From NCBI GenBank assembly GCA_038230035.1, contig JBBRNX010000016.1, positions 16,101 to 80,100 on the forward strand: 64,000 bases of DNA. The letters are read 5' to 3'. Under the pieces are notes generated by a model. It ran no database searches and was not told where the DNA came from. It was given only the letters and a program-made list of their open reading frames with translations. Origin of the DNA: Gaiella sp038230035. Its GTDB lineage: Bacteria; Actinomycetota; Thermoleophilia; Gaiellales; Gaiellaceae. How positions within the stretch are numbered: the first letter of the stretch is position 1; every line of letters starts with the position of its first letter. The position numbers and the translations under genes are program-made. Of this stretch, positions 7,504 to 15,313 are shown piece after piece.

Positions 7504-8828
7504 CCGACCGCGTGCCGCGCCGCGACGCGTTCGCTGTTCTCGGGGTGCTCGGGTTGGTCGCCGCGGCCAACGTCCCGCTGCTCGGCTCGGACGCCTGGCC
7601 GTTCCGGCCCTCGAGCGTCACGCCGCGTGGTGTTCTGTCCCCGCTCGTGCGAGCAGCGAACGAGCACTGGGATCTCGGCGTCGTGCGCACGCCCGCCGTT
7701 CTCGCGCTCGCGCTGATCGCAGTCGCGACCGTTGTCGGCTGGAACGCTCGATCCTGGAGCCGCAGCTGGCTCGTCGTACTCTGCATCGCGGTGGTTGGGC
7801 TTGTCACCGTCCCGGCGGTCATGCTCCAGGTCGGGTTGCGCAATGCCACAGCGCCGTGGTTTCACACGAACGACTCGACCTACCAGATAGAGCTTGCCGG
7901 CAAGCTCGTCCGCCATGGCCACAACCCGTATGGCCATGACTACAACGGCAGCGGCCTGGAGCGCTTCTACAGTCGCGACGGGACCGTTCCTTCGCCCGAC
8001 AGCCGCCGCCAGGTCGCGCTGTCGCATTTCGCGTACTTCCCCGGCGCCGCATTGACGGCTGCCGCGTGGAGCGTGGTACCCGCTCCCTTCGACGACTACC
8101 GCGTCTTCGTTCTGCTCACGACGATCGGGCTCCTCTTCGCTGCGCTGGCGTTCCGAGGACCGGTCGCCTGGCGGCTCGCGGTCGGCTCGGCGCTCGCAGC
8201 GAGCCCGATGCTCGTCCGCGGCGCCTGGTTCGGGACCGCCGACGCGCCGAGCCTGCTCTGCCTCGTGCTCGCATTCGGCCTGCTGACGCGCCGCCGGCCA
8301 GCTCTCGCCGCAGGCCTGCTCGGCGCAGCTGTCCTGCAGAAGCAGTTCGCGCTAGTCGCCGTGCCCTTCTTCGTGCTGATCCTGCTGGCGCGTGAACTCG
8401 AGCTACCGGCACGCGCGAAGGCAGCCGCCACCTTCGCAGTCGTCCTGACAGCAGGATTCCTACCGTTCCTGATCGCCGACCCAGGCGGGCTCTGGCACGA
8501 CACGATCGCCTACGGCGCGAGCACGTACCGGATCCTCGGCTACGGCCCGTCAGCGCTCCTCTACAACGCCGGTGTGATCTCGAGCCGCTACGGCAGCTAC
8601 CCGTTCGGCATCCTCGTGCTGATCGTCTGGCTGCCGGTGACGCTCCGGCTGCTCGCGGTCGCGAGACGCTCACGAACGGATTGGGAAGCTGCTGCAGGCT
8701 TCGTCGTCTCGATGTTCGTCCTCCTCTTCATCGCCCGCACCTTTCAGACCTCGTACCTCGTCTGGCCGCTGACCGGCGTCGCCATCGCCGCGCTGCTCGC
8801 TGCGAATCAACGTGAGACGAGCCCGTAG
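7500..8828 (+). CDS. Polytopic membrane protein, GT-C glycosyltransferase-like (GT87/DUF2029 type)
   Basis: 442 residues. GTG start at 7500 overlaps the preceding TGA. About ten membrane segments are separated by short loops. An extracytoplasmic loop after the fourth contains LVRHGHNPYGHDYNGSG, with acidic and His residues like the first loop of GT-C polyprenyl-phosphate-sugar transferases. LVRGAWFGTADAPSLLCLV and LLGAAVLQKQFAL match the region conserved in GT87 mannosyltransferases (the W..K-Q segment). Together with the ligase-like gene before it, this points to envelope glycan assembly. Donor and acceptor are unknown. Its end overlaps the convergent beta-propeller gene by 22 bases. Confidence 0.65.
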   Translation: MTDRVPRRDAFAVLGVLGLVAAANVPLLGSDAWPFRPSSVTPRGVLSPLVRAANEHWDLGVVRTPAVLALALIAVATVVGWNARSWSRSWLVVLCIAVVGLVTVPAVMLQVGLRNATAPWFHTNDSTYQIELAGKLVRHGHNPYGHDYNGSGLERFYSRDGTVPSPDSRRQVALSHFAYFPGAALTAAAWSVVPAPFDDYRVFVLLTTIGLLFAALAFRGPVAWRLAVGSALAASPMLVRGAWFGTADAPSLLCLVLAFGLLTRRRPALAAGLLGAAVLQKQFALVAVPFFVLILLARELELPARAKAAATFAVVLTAGFLPFLIADPGGLWHDTIAYGASTYRILGYGPSALLYNAGVISSRYGSYPFGILVLIVWLPVTLRLLAVARRSRTDWEAAAGFVVSMFVLLFIARTFQTSYLVWPLTGVAIAALLAANQRETSP

Positions 8829-10093
8829 AGCACGGTGTTCCCCGCGAGATAGACGCGCTGTGTGTCAGCCGTGATCGGCGAGTAGTGGCCGTCAGGGAAG
8901 CTCCAGACGAGCTTCCCGGTGCGCGCGTCGAGCGCATATGTCCCACGCGGCCCGATCTTCGAGCGCCGTACGCCGTGCTGCCCGCACGTGCCACACGTCG
9001 AGAAGTAGACCAGGCCCGCCATCACCGTCGGCGCGCCATGGATCGAGGCGACAGCGTCGTACTCCCAGCGAACGGCGCTGGTTGCGGCATCGAGAGCCAC
9101 GAACTTGCCGTCGTAGGTGCCGACGTACACCTTCTGCTGCCACACCGCCGGCGCGGTGTAGACGTACGTGCCGGCGTGACGCGCCCAGAGCAGGTGCCCG
9201 GTCGAGGCGCCGAAGGCGTAGACCGTGCCGTCGGTGCTGGGTGCGAAGACGCGGCCGTAGGCGACCGCCGGTGTCGCGTAGAAGTACTCGCGGCCGCGGA
9301 AGAGACTCGAGAACGATCGCCCGACCCAGCGAACGGCGCCGTCTTCAGCTCCTAGTGCGTAGACGCTGCCGGCGTTGTTCCCGACGTAGATCGTCCCATT
9401 CGCGTACGCGGGCGAGCCGTCGATCTCGCCGTCTGTCTTCGTCGACCAGATCACCTTCCCGGTCTTGACTGCGAGCGCGTACACGCGCTGGTCCCACGCA
9501 CCGAGGTAGACACGCCCACCGACGACGACTGCGGTCGACTCACTCGCCAATGACAGATGCCAGATGACCTTCCCGTCGGACGGTCGCATCGCCACCACCA
9601 GCCCAGGCAGAGACCTCGAGACCTTGCCGCACGGCGCCGGGATGTACGTCTGGATCACGAGCCCCGCCGCGAGGGTCGGCGACGACGCGGAACAGAACGG
9701 GAAGTGCTTCTGCCACACGATCTTCCCCGTCGCCGGGTCGAGCGCGAAGAAACGTCCTTTCCCCTGCCCCAAGAAGACACGCCCGTAGCCGACGGACGGC
9801 GGATACTCGATGTAGTAGCGGGCACGCAGCTTCCAGAGCTGCCGGTACGGCGGCCGGTGCCCGAACGGTGAAACGCGGTCCCGCTGAGCGTCGTAGCCGT
9901 ACGTCGGCCACGGCACGCTCAGCACGGCTTTCGGTGGACGAACAGGCGACGGGATGAGATCTGGATGGAACTCGATCGTCGGCGAGCCGATGATCTCCTT
10001 GGTGCCGGTGTGCGTCGTGTACCACCATGCGAGGCTCCCGCCCGCGAGCGCCAGCGCGGCCGCGATGCCGATGCCGACCGCCCACCACTTCAC
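8807..10093 (-). CDS. Membrane-anchored PQQ-repeat beta-propeller protein
   Basis: 428 residues from a GTG at 10093 that overlaps the preceding stop (GTGA). One membrane segment at the N-terminus (VKWWAVGIGIAAALALAGG) is followed by an extracytoplasmic domain. It contains repeated tryptophan-docking blades such as FALDPATGKIVWQKHF, YALAVKTGKVIWSTKT, VYALGAEDGAVRWVG, FVALDAATSAVRWEY and YALDARTGKLVWSF. These are PQQ-like/YVTN-type propeller repeats; most such proteins do not bind PQQ but act as scaffolds. No quinoprotein active-site residues are evident. It closes the operon that starts with the formyltransferase at 12577. Confidence 0.8.
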   Translation of the reverse strand: MKWWAVGIGIAAALALAGGSLAWWYTTHTGTKEIIGSPTIEFHPDLIPSPVRPPKAVLSVPWPTYGYDAQRDRVSPFGHRPPYRQLWKLRARYYIEYPPSVGYGRVFLGQGKGRFFALDPATGKIVWQKHFPFCSASSPTLAAGLVIQTYIPAPCGKVSRSLPGLVVAMRPSDGKVIWHLSLASESTAVVVGGRVYLGAWDQRVYALAVKTGKVIWSTKTDGEIDGSPAYANGTIYVGNNAGSVYALGAEDGAVRWVGRSFSSLFRGREYFYATPAVAYGRVFAPSTDGTVYAFGASTGHLLWARHAGTYVYTAPAVWQQKVYVGTYDGKFVALDAATSAVRWEYDAVASIHGAPTVMAGLVYFSTCGTCGQHGVRRSKIGPRGTYALDARTGKLVWSFPDGHYSPITADTQRVYLAGNTVLYGLVSR

Positions 10094-11019
10094 GGGACGA
10101 CCGTCACACGGGCTCTGACGGCGTGGCCACGCGCGATCACGTACAGCGAATAGGTGCCCGGAACGAGCGGCGCGCGCAGCCGCAAGACTGGCGGTGCCGC
10201 CGAACGGTGGCGTCCGGCGAGCCGCCACGTTACCCGCGTCGCATCGGTCAAGACCGGGACGACCAACCTGCCGCCCGGATGCACGCGGAACGAGTCCCTG
10301 GCGAGCTCGACGTAGCGGATCCGAACCGAGCCGGCGGCCGCCGGATGCGAACGGTTGCCGGCCACGTCGACCGCGACGACCGTCAATGCGACAGTGCCGG
10401 CCGCCACCGACTTCCCGTCGATCTGCCCGAACCAGCGCAGCTGTCCGGCCAGACGCGCGGGTCGACCGAGAACACGCTGCACGCCGTCCACGAGAAGCGA
10501 CGCCTGCGCCCGCTGGTCGACACGGAACGTGATGTCGACCCGGTCGCCGCGACGGTCGCCGTCCGGCGAGATGACGCGAGGTCGCACGGAGACCACGGTG
10601 ACGCGAGGCGCTTTCGTGTCCACCTGGATCGCGTTCGGTAGCACGAACGTCTTCTCCAGGAGATCGAGCCGAACCCGAGGCTGGTAGAGGCCATCGCGCA
10701 CGACGGCGCCCGAGTTGTCGCGACCGTTCCAGAGAAACGCGACCGCCTTGTGAGTCACCGTTCGGTTGACCGCGAGGTCGCGCACATCGTCCCCGGCTGC
10801 ATCGACGATCGACACATCGACGGCGTCCGGCTTGCCGACGCGGAACGAGATCCGGGCCTTCGTCGAGTCACAGCGGCACACGGGCGAGAAGACCTTCGTC
10901 ACGCGTGTGCCGCGGATCGGGCTCGGCTCGAGCTTGAGCGACTCGACGTAAAGAGTGCTCAAACCGGTGGCAACCAGCAGTGCGGCGACGAGCGCAGCTG
11001 GCGCGTACTTGGCGGTCAA
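10090..11019 (-). CDS. Membrane-anchored protein with FlgD-like Ig domains
   Basis: 309 residues from a TTG at 11017-11019 that overlaps the stop of the PIG-L gene (TTGA). The longer upstream open frame runs antiparallel to nothing recognisable and is discarded. An N-terminal membrane segment (APAALVAALLVATGLSTL) leads to an outside region. FLWNGRDNSGAVVRDGLY is a FlgD-type Ig motif, and PRVISPDGDRRGDRVDITF is the SPxGDxxxD motif that begins related domains. A CRC pair lies near residue 47. The last domain ends in YSLYVIARGHAVRARVTVV. It is probably an extracytoplasmic binding or structural protein working with the propeller protein downstream. Confidence 0.7.
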   Translation of the reverse strand: MTAKYAPAALVAALLVATGLSTLYVESLKLEPSPIRGTRVTKVFSPVCRCDSTKARISFRVGKPDAVDVSIVDAAGDDVRDLAVNRTVTHKAVAFLWNGRDNSGAVVRDGLYQPRVRLDLLEKTFVLPNAIQVDTKAPRVTVVSVRPRVISPDGDRRGDRVDITFRVDQRAQASLLVDGVQRVLGRPARLAGQLRWFGQIDGKSVAAGTVALTVVAVDVAGNRSHPAAAGSVRIRYVELARDSFRVHPGGRLVVPVLTDATRVTWRLAGRHRSAAPPVLRLRAPLVPGTYSLYVIARGHAVRARVTVVP

Positions 11020-11687
11020 AGCGGCTCGAGGCTCCGAACGAGAACGAACGGCTCCGCATACTCGCAGCCACAGCTCGCGCCGTAGAACTCGGCTGCCGCA
11101 CGGATCGCCCGTTCGCTCCGCGGATGCGGGTAGTCGCGCCGCTCGGTCTCGTAGTGGGCAAACGCGGCGAGCTTCCGCTCGAGCGTCCCGGAGATGTCGA
11201 CGAGCCAGTTCGGGACGAACCAGTTCAGCGGCGCCGGCGTCCACTCGGTGCTCGAGGTGGGCGCGTAGGTGAGCACGCGGCGCACGACCTGGTCGGGCGT
11301 TGGCCTCGTCGCAACGGCGACCGAATCGAAGAGCGCGCGATGATCTCGATTGACGTCGGGGTGCACCGTGTAGACGACCTGCGGCGCAAAGCTGCGGATC
11401 TGCTCCTCGATGACCGCGTTGATCTCCACGTGAGGCAGGGTGTCAAGCCGCATGTCCGGCAGGTCGAGGTGGACATAGTCCGAGACGCGGAGCTCACCGG
11501 CCGCATGCCGCGCCTCGGCTTCTTTCTGCTCACGGATCTCGGAGTCGCCGGGGTACTGCGTCGAGCTGCCGTCGGTCACGCAGACGATCCGCACGGTGTC
11601 GCCGCGGTCGGAGTGGAGGGCAATCGTTCCGCCCATGCCGAGCACCTCGTCGTCCGGATGCGCCGCGATGACGAGCACGCGCGTCAT
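11016..11687 (-). CDS. PIG-L family N-deacetylase, canonical
   Basis: 223 residues. VLVIAAHPDDEVLGMGGTI near residue 4 is the textbook AHPDDE zinc motif. VYTVHPDVNRDHRAL near residue 107 provides the remaining His ligands. This family removes acetyl groups from GlcNAc-type sugars. The start ATG overlaps the stop of a formyltransferase-family gene (ATGA), so deacetylation and formyl transfer are probably made from one message. That is the order expected for swapping an N-acetyl for an N-formyl group on an amino sugar; this pairing is inference. Confidence 0.88.
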   Translation of the reverse strand: MTRVLVIAAHPDDEVLGMGGTIALHSDRGDTVRIVCVTDGSSTQYPGDSEIREQKEAEARHAAGELRVSDYVHLDLPDMRLDTLPHVEINAVIEEQIRSFAPQVVYTVHPDVNRDHRALFDSVAVATRPTPDQVVRRVLTYAPTSSTEWTPAPLNWFVPNWLVDISGTLERKLAAFAHYETERRDYPHPRSERAIRAAAEFYGASCGCEYAEPFVLVRSLEPL

Positions 11688-12577
11688 CCGAGAAGCGCTC
11701 CAACGCGCAAGGTTTCCGGCGCTTCCAGCTCATCGAGAAGCAATGCCCCGCCGCCGCCGCACGCGACGACCGGGCCCTCCGGGCGCTCCTCGACGACGGT
11801 GCCTGGCACCGCCTCGAGCTCGCGCTCAACCGGTCGAGCGCTCCACACGACGACCTTCGAGTCGCCGAGGAAGGTGAACGCGCCCGGGTACGGCCGCGTC
11901 TGCGCGCGAACCCAGTCGTAGAGGTTGGGCGCGCGCGTGTGCCAGTCGATGATCCCGTCGCCGGGTGTCCGTTTCGGCCAGGAACTGGCGCGTCGTTCGT
12001 CCTGCGGGCGGCGCGGCGCTGTCCCGTCGAGAATCTGCGGAACGCAGATGCGGATCAGATCGACGTGCGCTGTGGCGAGCCGCTCGAACAGCGTCGTTGC
12101 GGTCTCGTCCGCTGCAATCGGCACCTCGACCTGGCCGACGATCGCGCCCGAGTCAGCACGTGCGTCGGGAATCTCGAACAGGGTCACGCCGGTTGTCGCG
12201 AGGCCGCTGAGGATCGCCCACGGAATCGGCGCGCGACCCTTGTGCCGAGGCAGGAGCGTCGGGTGCATGCCGAACGCGCCACCCGGCGCGAGGGCAAGCA
12301 CCGGCTCGCGCAGCAGCTGCGACCAGCCGACGACGAATAGCAGGTGCGGCTCGAGTGCCGCAATCGCATCAACCGTCGAAGCAGCGTTGATGTCCGCGGC
12401 CTCGATGAGCTCGGCGCCGACAGCAGCCGCCGGCTCGACGAACGAGCACTGGCCGGAACGATCAGGGTCGACGGGGCCGGGCAACGTCACGATGCCGACG
12501 ATCTCCGCACCGACGTGCGCAGCTGCGACCAGGCAGTCCCGGCCGATCGTGTCGAAGCTGACCCAGACCGTCCGCAC
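11684..12577 (-). CDS. Formyltransferase-family protein (Fmt/ArnA-like, possible sugar N-formyltransferase)
   Basis: 297 residues, GTG start. The formyltransferase core is visible: GGAFGMHPTLLPRHKGRAP near residue 97 carries the catalytic His and the SLLP-like strand, and the catalytic Asp region is DARADSGAIVGQ. The C-terminal half (IDWHTRAPNLYDWVRAQTRPYPGAF) matches the Fmt C-terminal domain. Methionyl-tRNA formyltransferase is the best-known member. The downstream coupling to a PIG-L deacetylase and extracytoplasmic proteins makes sugar formylation more likely than initiator tRNA formylation. The expected Asn of the N-H-D triad is not obvious before the His (FGMHPT), so activity needs testing. 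Confidence 0.75.
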   Translation of the reverse strand: MRTVWVSFDTIGRDCLVAAAHVGAEIVGIVTLPGPVDPDRSGQCSFVEPAAAVGAELIEAADINAASTVDAIAALEPHLLFVVGWSQLLREPVLALAPGGAFGMHPTLLPRHKGRAPIPWAILSGLATTGVTLFEIPDARADSGAIVGQVEVPIAADETATTLFERLATAHVDLIRICVPQILDGTAPRRPQDERRASSWPKRTPGDGIIDWHTRAPNLYDWVRAQTRPYPGAFTFLGDSKVVVWSARPVERELEAVPGTVVEERPEGPVVACGGGGALLLDELEAPETLRVGALLG

Positions 12578-12612
12578 GGCCCGCCGAGTCTAGAGCACCT
12601 GGCGTTGTCACG

Positions 12613-12734
12613 GCGCGTTGGCTGGCCGTGATGGTCGAGTGCGATGCGAGGACGCAGGGAGCGTCAATACCAGAAAGGTATTGACGCGACCGAGGACACG
12701 GCAGCGTGCCGAGCAGCGCGGCCAGACGACCCGC
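12613..12734. repeat. Long hairpin element, copy 1 (shared core with 41590-41750)
   Basis: The element fills the space between the TauE-like and formyltransferase genes. The outer arms GCGCGTTGGCTGGCCG (12613-12628) and CGGCCAGACGACCCGC (12719-12734) pair with two mismatches and a G-U. The core GAGGACGCAGGGAGC (12648-12662) is followed by a perfect stem GTCAATACC / GGTATTGAC (12663-12671, 12677-12685) around loop AGAAA, then GACCGAGGAC (12688-12697). Copy 2 keeps the core flanks but changes the central stem on both sides (ACCAATACT / AGTATTGGT), which is covariation. No gene is encoded. Confidence 0.75.
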
Positions 12735-12755
12735 AGTGGCTGCGCCAGTTGCTCT

Positions 12756-13661
12756 CTAAATGGTCGCGGGAGTTTCGGCGGCGTCGAGGGCGGTTGCGAC
12801 CGAGCTCGGACGTCTGACGCGGCGCACGATGCTCACGATCGCCGCGACCAGCGCGACCCCGGCCACAGCGACGATGACCCAGTTCGCCCCCGGGAAGTCG
12901 ATCAGCTTGACGCCGCTGAGGAACAGCACGAGTGCAAGTGCCACCCGCAGGACGCGCTCTCCGGCTCGCACCGTGAACTGGCTGCCGATCAAGACGCCCG
13001 GGATCGAGCCGATGAGCAGCCAGCCCATCGCGGCGAAATCGACATTCCCGGCGACGACATGCCCGAACCCCGCGACCCAGAGCAAGGCTGCGGCGTGGAC
13101 GATGTCGGTGCCGACGATCTGCGCCGCGCTGAGCGGGAACAGCAGCATCATCGTCAGCCCGAAGAACGTCCCGCTGCCGACTGAGGTCAGCCCGACGATG
13201 AAGCCGCCGATCATCCCGATGATGACTGCCTTCACCTTGTCGTTCTGCGCCAGCTTGAAATCAGTTGCCTCGACACGTTTGTGGAGGATGGCCTTGAGCA
13301 GGAAGCCGATCCCGCAGACGAGGAGCGTCACGCCGAGCACCTGCTTCGCCGCGCTCTCCCAGCCGTCGCCGTAGGTGTGCTTCAACCACGTGGCGAGCAC
13401 GACGCCGCCGAGCGAGAACGGCGCGGAGCCGAGGAGCATCCAGAGCGTCAGCGACAGGTTCACCGTGCCAAGCTGGCGATGGCGCACAGCACCGAAGGAC
13501 TTGAAGATCGCGCCGTGAACGATGTCGGTGCCGATCGCCACGGTCGGCTTGAAGCCGAACAGGAGCACGAGCATCGGCGTCATCAGCGAGCCGCCGCCCA
13601 TTCCGGTCATGCCGACGAGGAGCCCGACGAGGAGCCCGGCAAGCGAGAGCTTCCAGTCCAC
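12756..13661 (-). CDS. TauE/SafE family sulfite/anion exporter-like membrane protein
   Basis: 301 residues. The N-terminal LLVGLLVGMTGMGGGSLMTPML is the family signature repeat, echoed in the second half by IGGFIVGLTSVGSGTF. About eight membrane segments are present. TauE/SafE proteins move sulfite, sulfoacetate or related anions across the inner membrane. It is divergent from the APS reductase gene by 45 bases, with TATGAT (minus strand) 8 bases before its GTG, so it probably shares control with cysHDN. It could export excess sulfite or import an oxidised sulfur source; direction cannot be read from sequence. Confidence 0.85.
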   Translation of the reverse strand: MDWKLSLAGLLVGLLVGMTGMGGGSLMTPMLVLLFGFKPTVAIGTDIVHGAIFKSFGAVRHRQLGTVNLSLTLWMLLGSAPFSLGGVVLATWLKHTYGDGWESAAKQVLGVTLLVCGIGFLLKAILHKRVEATDFKLAQNDKVKAVIIGMIGGFIVGLTSVGSGTFFGLTMMLLFPLSAAQIVGTDIVHAAALLWVAGFGHVVAGNVDFAAMGWLLIGSIPGVLIGSQFTVRAGERVLRVALALVLFLSGVKLIDFPGANWVIVAVAGVALVAAIVSIVRRVRRPSSVATALDAAETPATI

Positions 13662-13697
13662 GACGCCGGATCATACACAGCTTCTTTATGACGCTGA

Positions 13698-13703
13698 TAA
13701 GGT
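13698..13703 (+). promoter_or_regulatory. -10 box TAAGGT of the cysHDN operon
   Basis: TAAGGT lies exactly six bases before the ATG at 13710, placing the transcription start on the start codon. This favours ATG 13710 over the adjacent GTG 13707. Confidence 0.45.
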
Positions 13704-13709
13704 TTCGTG

Positions 13710-14402
13710 ATGCTAGACGCGGCTCCAACGCATCCTGACGTCCAGGAGTTCGTCGCCGGTGGCGGCGCCGAGAAGCTCGCTGCGGGCGAGCTCGTCGGCT
13801 ATCTCGTGGAGTCCTTCGGCACGGATCTCGCCCTCGCCTGCTCGTTCCAGAAGGAGGAGAGCGTCCTTCTCGACATGCTGCTCGCTGCGGACCCGAAGGC
13901 ACGTGTCTTCGCACTCGACACGCACGTCCTCTTCGAGGAGACGTACGACATCTGGCGACAGATCGAGAAGCGCTACGGCATCGAGATCCGGGCCTACTCC
14001 GGACCCTCGCTCGGCCGGCAAGCGGCCACGCACGGCGACGCGCTCTGGGCGAGCAACCCGGCTCTCTGCTGCTCGATCCGCAAGGTCGGGCCGCTGGCCC
14101 GCGCTCTGTCCGGGCTCGACTGCTGGATCACCGGCGTACGCCGCGATCAGTCGCCGACGCGAGCCGACACGCCGAAGCTCGGCTGGGACGAGAAGCACGA
14201 GCTGTGGAAGGCGAGCCCGCTTGCGGACTGGACGGACGACGACGTCTGGGCGTACATCCGCGAGCGCGACCTCCCCGTCAACCCGCTGCACGACCGTGGC
14301 TATGCGTCGATCGGCTGCACGCATTGCACCGCGCCCGGCGAGGGCCGCGAAGGGCGCTGGAGCGGCATGGACAAGACCGAATGCGGCCTGCACCCGTCGT
14401 GA
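13710..14402 (+). CDS. cysH: Adenylyl-sulfate (APS) reductase, iron-sulfur type
   Basis: 230 residues. Reduces activated sulfate to sulfite with thioredoxin as electron donor. The P-loop-like SFQKEESVLLDML (about 45-57) binds the nucleotide. The cluster ligands CC at 120-121 (ALCCSIRKVGPL) and C203/C206 (GCTHCTAPGEGREGRW) mark the [4Fe-4S] class, which acts on APS rather than PAPS. The C-terminal ECGLH (224-228) holds the catalytic Cys. The stop overlaps the cysD start. No CysC kinase is present in the window, consistent with the APS route. The leaderless promoter abuts the ATG. Confidence 0.92.
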   Translation: MLDAAPTHPDVQEFVAGGGAEKLAAGELVGYLVESFGTDLALACSFQKEESVLLDMLLAADPKARVFALDTHVLFEETYDIWRQIEKRYGIEIRAYSGPSLGRQAATHGDALWASNPALCCSIRKVGPLARALSGLDCWITGVRRDQSPTRADTPKLGWDEKHELWKASPLADWTDDDVWAYIRERDLPVNPLHDRGYASIGCTHCTAPGEGREGRWSGMDKTECGLHPS

Positions 14403-15313
14403 CCGCAGCCGTCACTCCGCTCTCCCACCTCGACGAGCTCGAGGCGGAGGCGATCCACATCATGCGCGAGGTGGCCGCGGAGCTCGAGCGGCCCGTGCTC
14501 CTGTTCTCCGGCGGCAAGGACTCGATTGTCCTCTTGCGGCTGGCCGAGAAGGCGTTCCGCCCCGGCGGCTTCCCGTTCCCGCTGATGCACGTCGACACCG
14601 GTCACAACTTCCCTGAGGTGATCGAGTTCCGCGACCGGCGCGTCGCCGAGCTCGGCGAGCGGCTGATCGTCGCCTTGGTTCAGGAGTCGATCGACCAGGG
14701 CCGCGTCGCCGAGCAGACCGGCCCGCGTGCGTCGCGCAATCAGCTGCAGACCGTCACGCTGCTCGACGCGATGATCGAGAACGGCTTCGATGCCGCGATC
14801 GGCGGCGCACGGCGCGACGAGGAGCGGGCGCGGGCGAAGGAGCGGATCTTCTCGTTCCGCGACGACTTCGGCCAGTGGGATCCGCGCGCGCAGCGGCCCG
14901 AGCTCTGGAACCTCTACAACGGACGGATTCGCAAGGGCGAGCAGGTTCGGGTCTTTCCGATCTCGAACTGGACCGAGCTTGACGTGTGGCAGTACGTCGC
15001 ACGCGAGCGACTCGAGCTGCCGCTCATCTACTACGCACACGAACGCGACGTGTTCCGCCGCGACGGGATGCTCTACGCGGCGTCCGAGTTCGTCGAGCGA
15101 CTGCCGGGCGAGGAGCCGTTCGCGGCGACCGTGCGCTTCCGCACTGTGGGCGACATGAGCTGCACAGGCGGCGTGCTCTCCGATGCGGGGACACTCGAAG
15201 CCGTTGTCGCCGAGATTGCGGCAACGCTCATCACCGAGCGCGGCGAGACACGCGCAGACGATCGCGCCTCAGAGGCGGCGATGGAGGACAGAAAACGTGT
15301 CGGCTACTTCTGA
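14399..15313 (+). CDS. cysD: Sulfate adenylyltransferase subunit 2
   Basis: 304 residues from a GTG at 14399 that overlaps the cysH stop. The PP-loop RPVLLFSGGKDSIVLLRLA near residue 33 binds ATP. GGARRDEERARAKERIFSFRD, FGQWDP and RVFPISNWTELDVWQY are hallmark CysD segments, and the C-terminal RKRVGYF is conserved. Together with CysN it makes APS from sulfate and ATP. The longer open frame starting at 14204 lies inside cysH and is not used. The cysD tail overlaps the cysN start by 17 bases, so the three genes are tightly coupled. Confidence 0.93.
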   Translation: MTAAVTPLSHLDELEAEAIHIMREVAAELERPVLLFSGGKDSIVLLRLAEKAFRPGGFPFPLMHVDTGHNFPEVIEFRDRRVAELGERLIVALVQESIDQGRVAEQTGPRASRNQLQTVTLLDAMIENGFDAAIGGARRDEERARAKERIFSFRDDFGQWDPRAQRPELWNLYNGRIRKGEQVRVFPISNWTELDVWQYVARERLELPLIYYAHERDVFRRDGMLYAASEFVERLPGEEPFAATVRFRTVGDMSCTGGVLSDAGTLEAVVAEIAATLITERGETRADDRASEAAMEDRKRVGYF

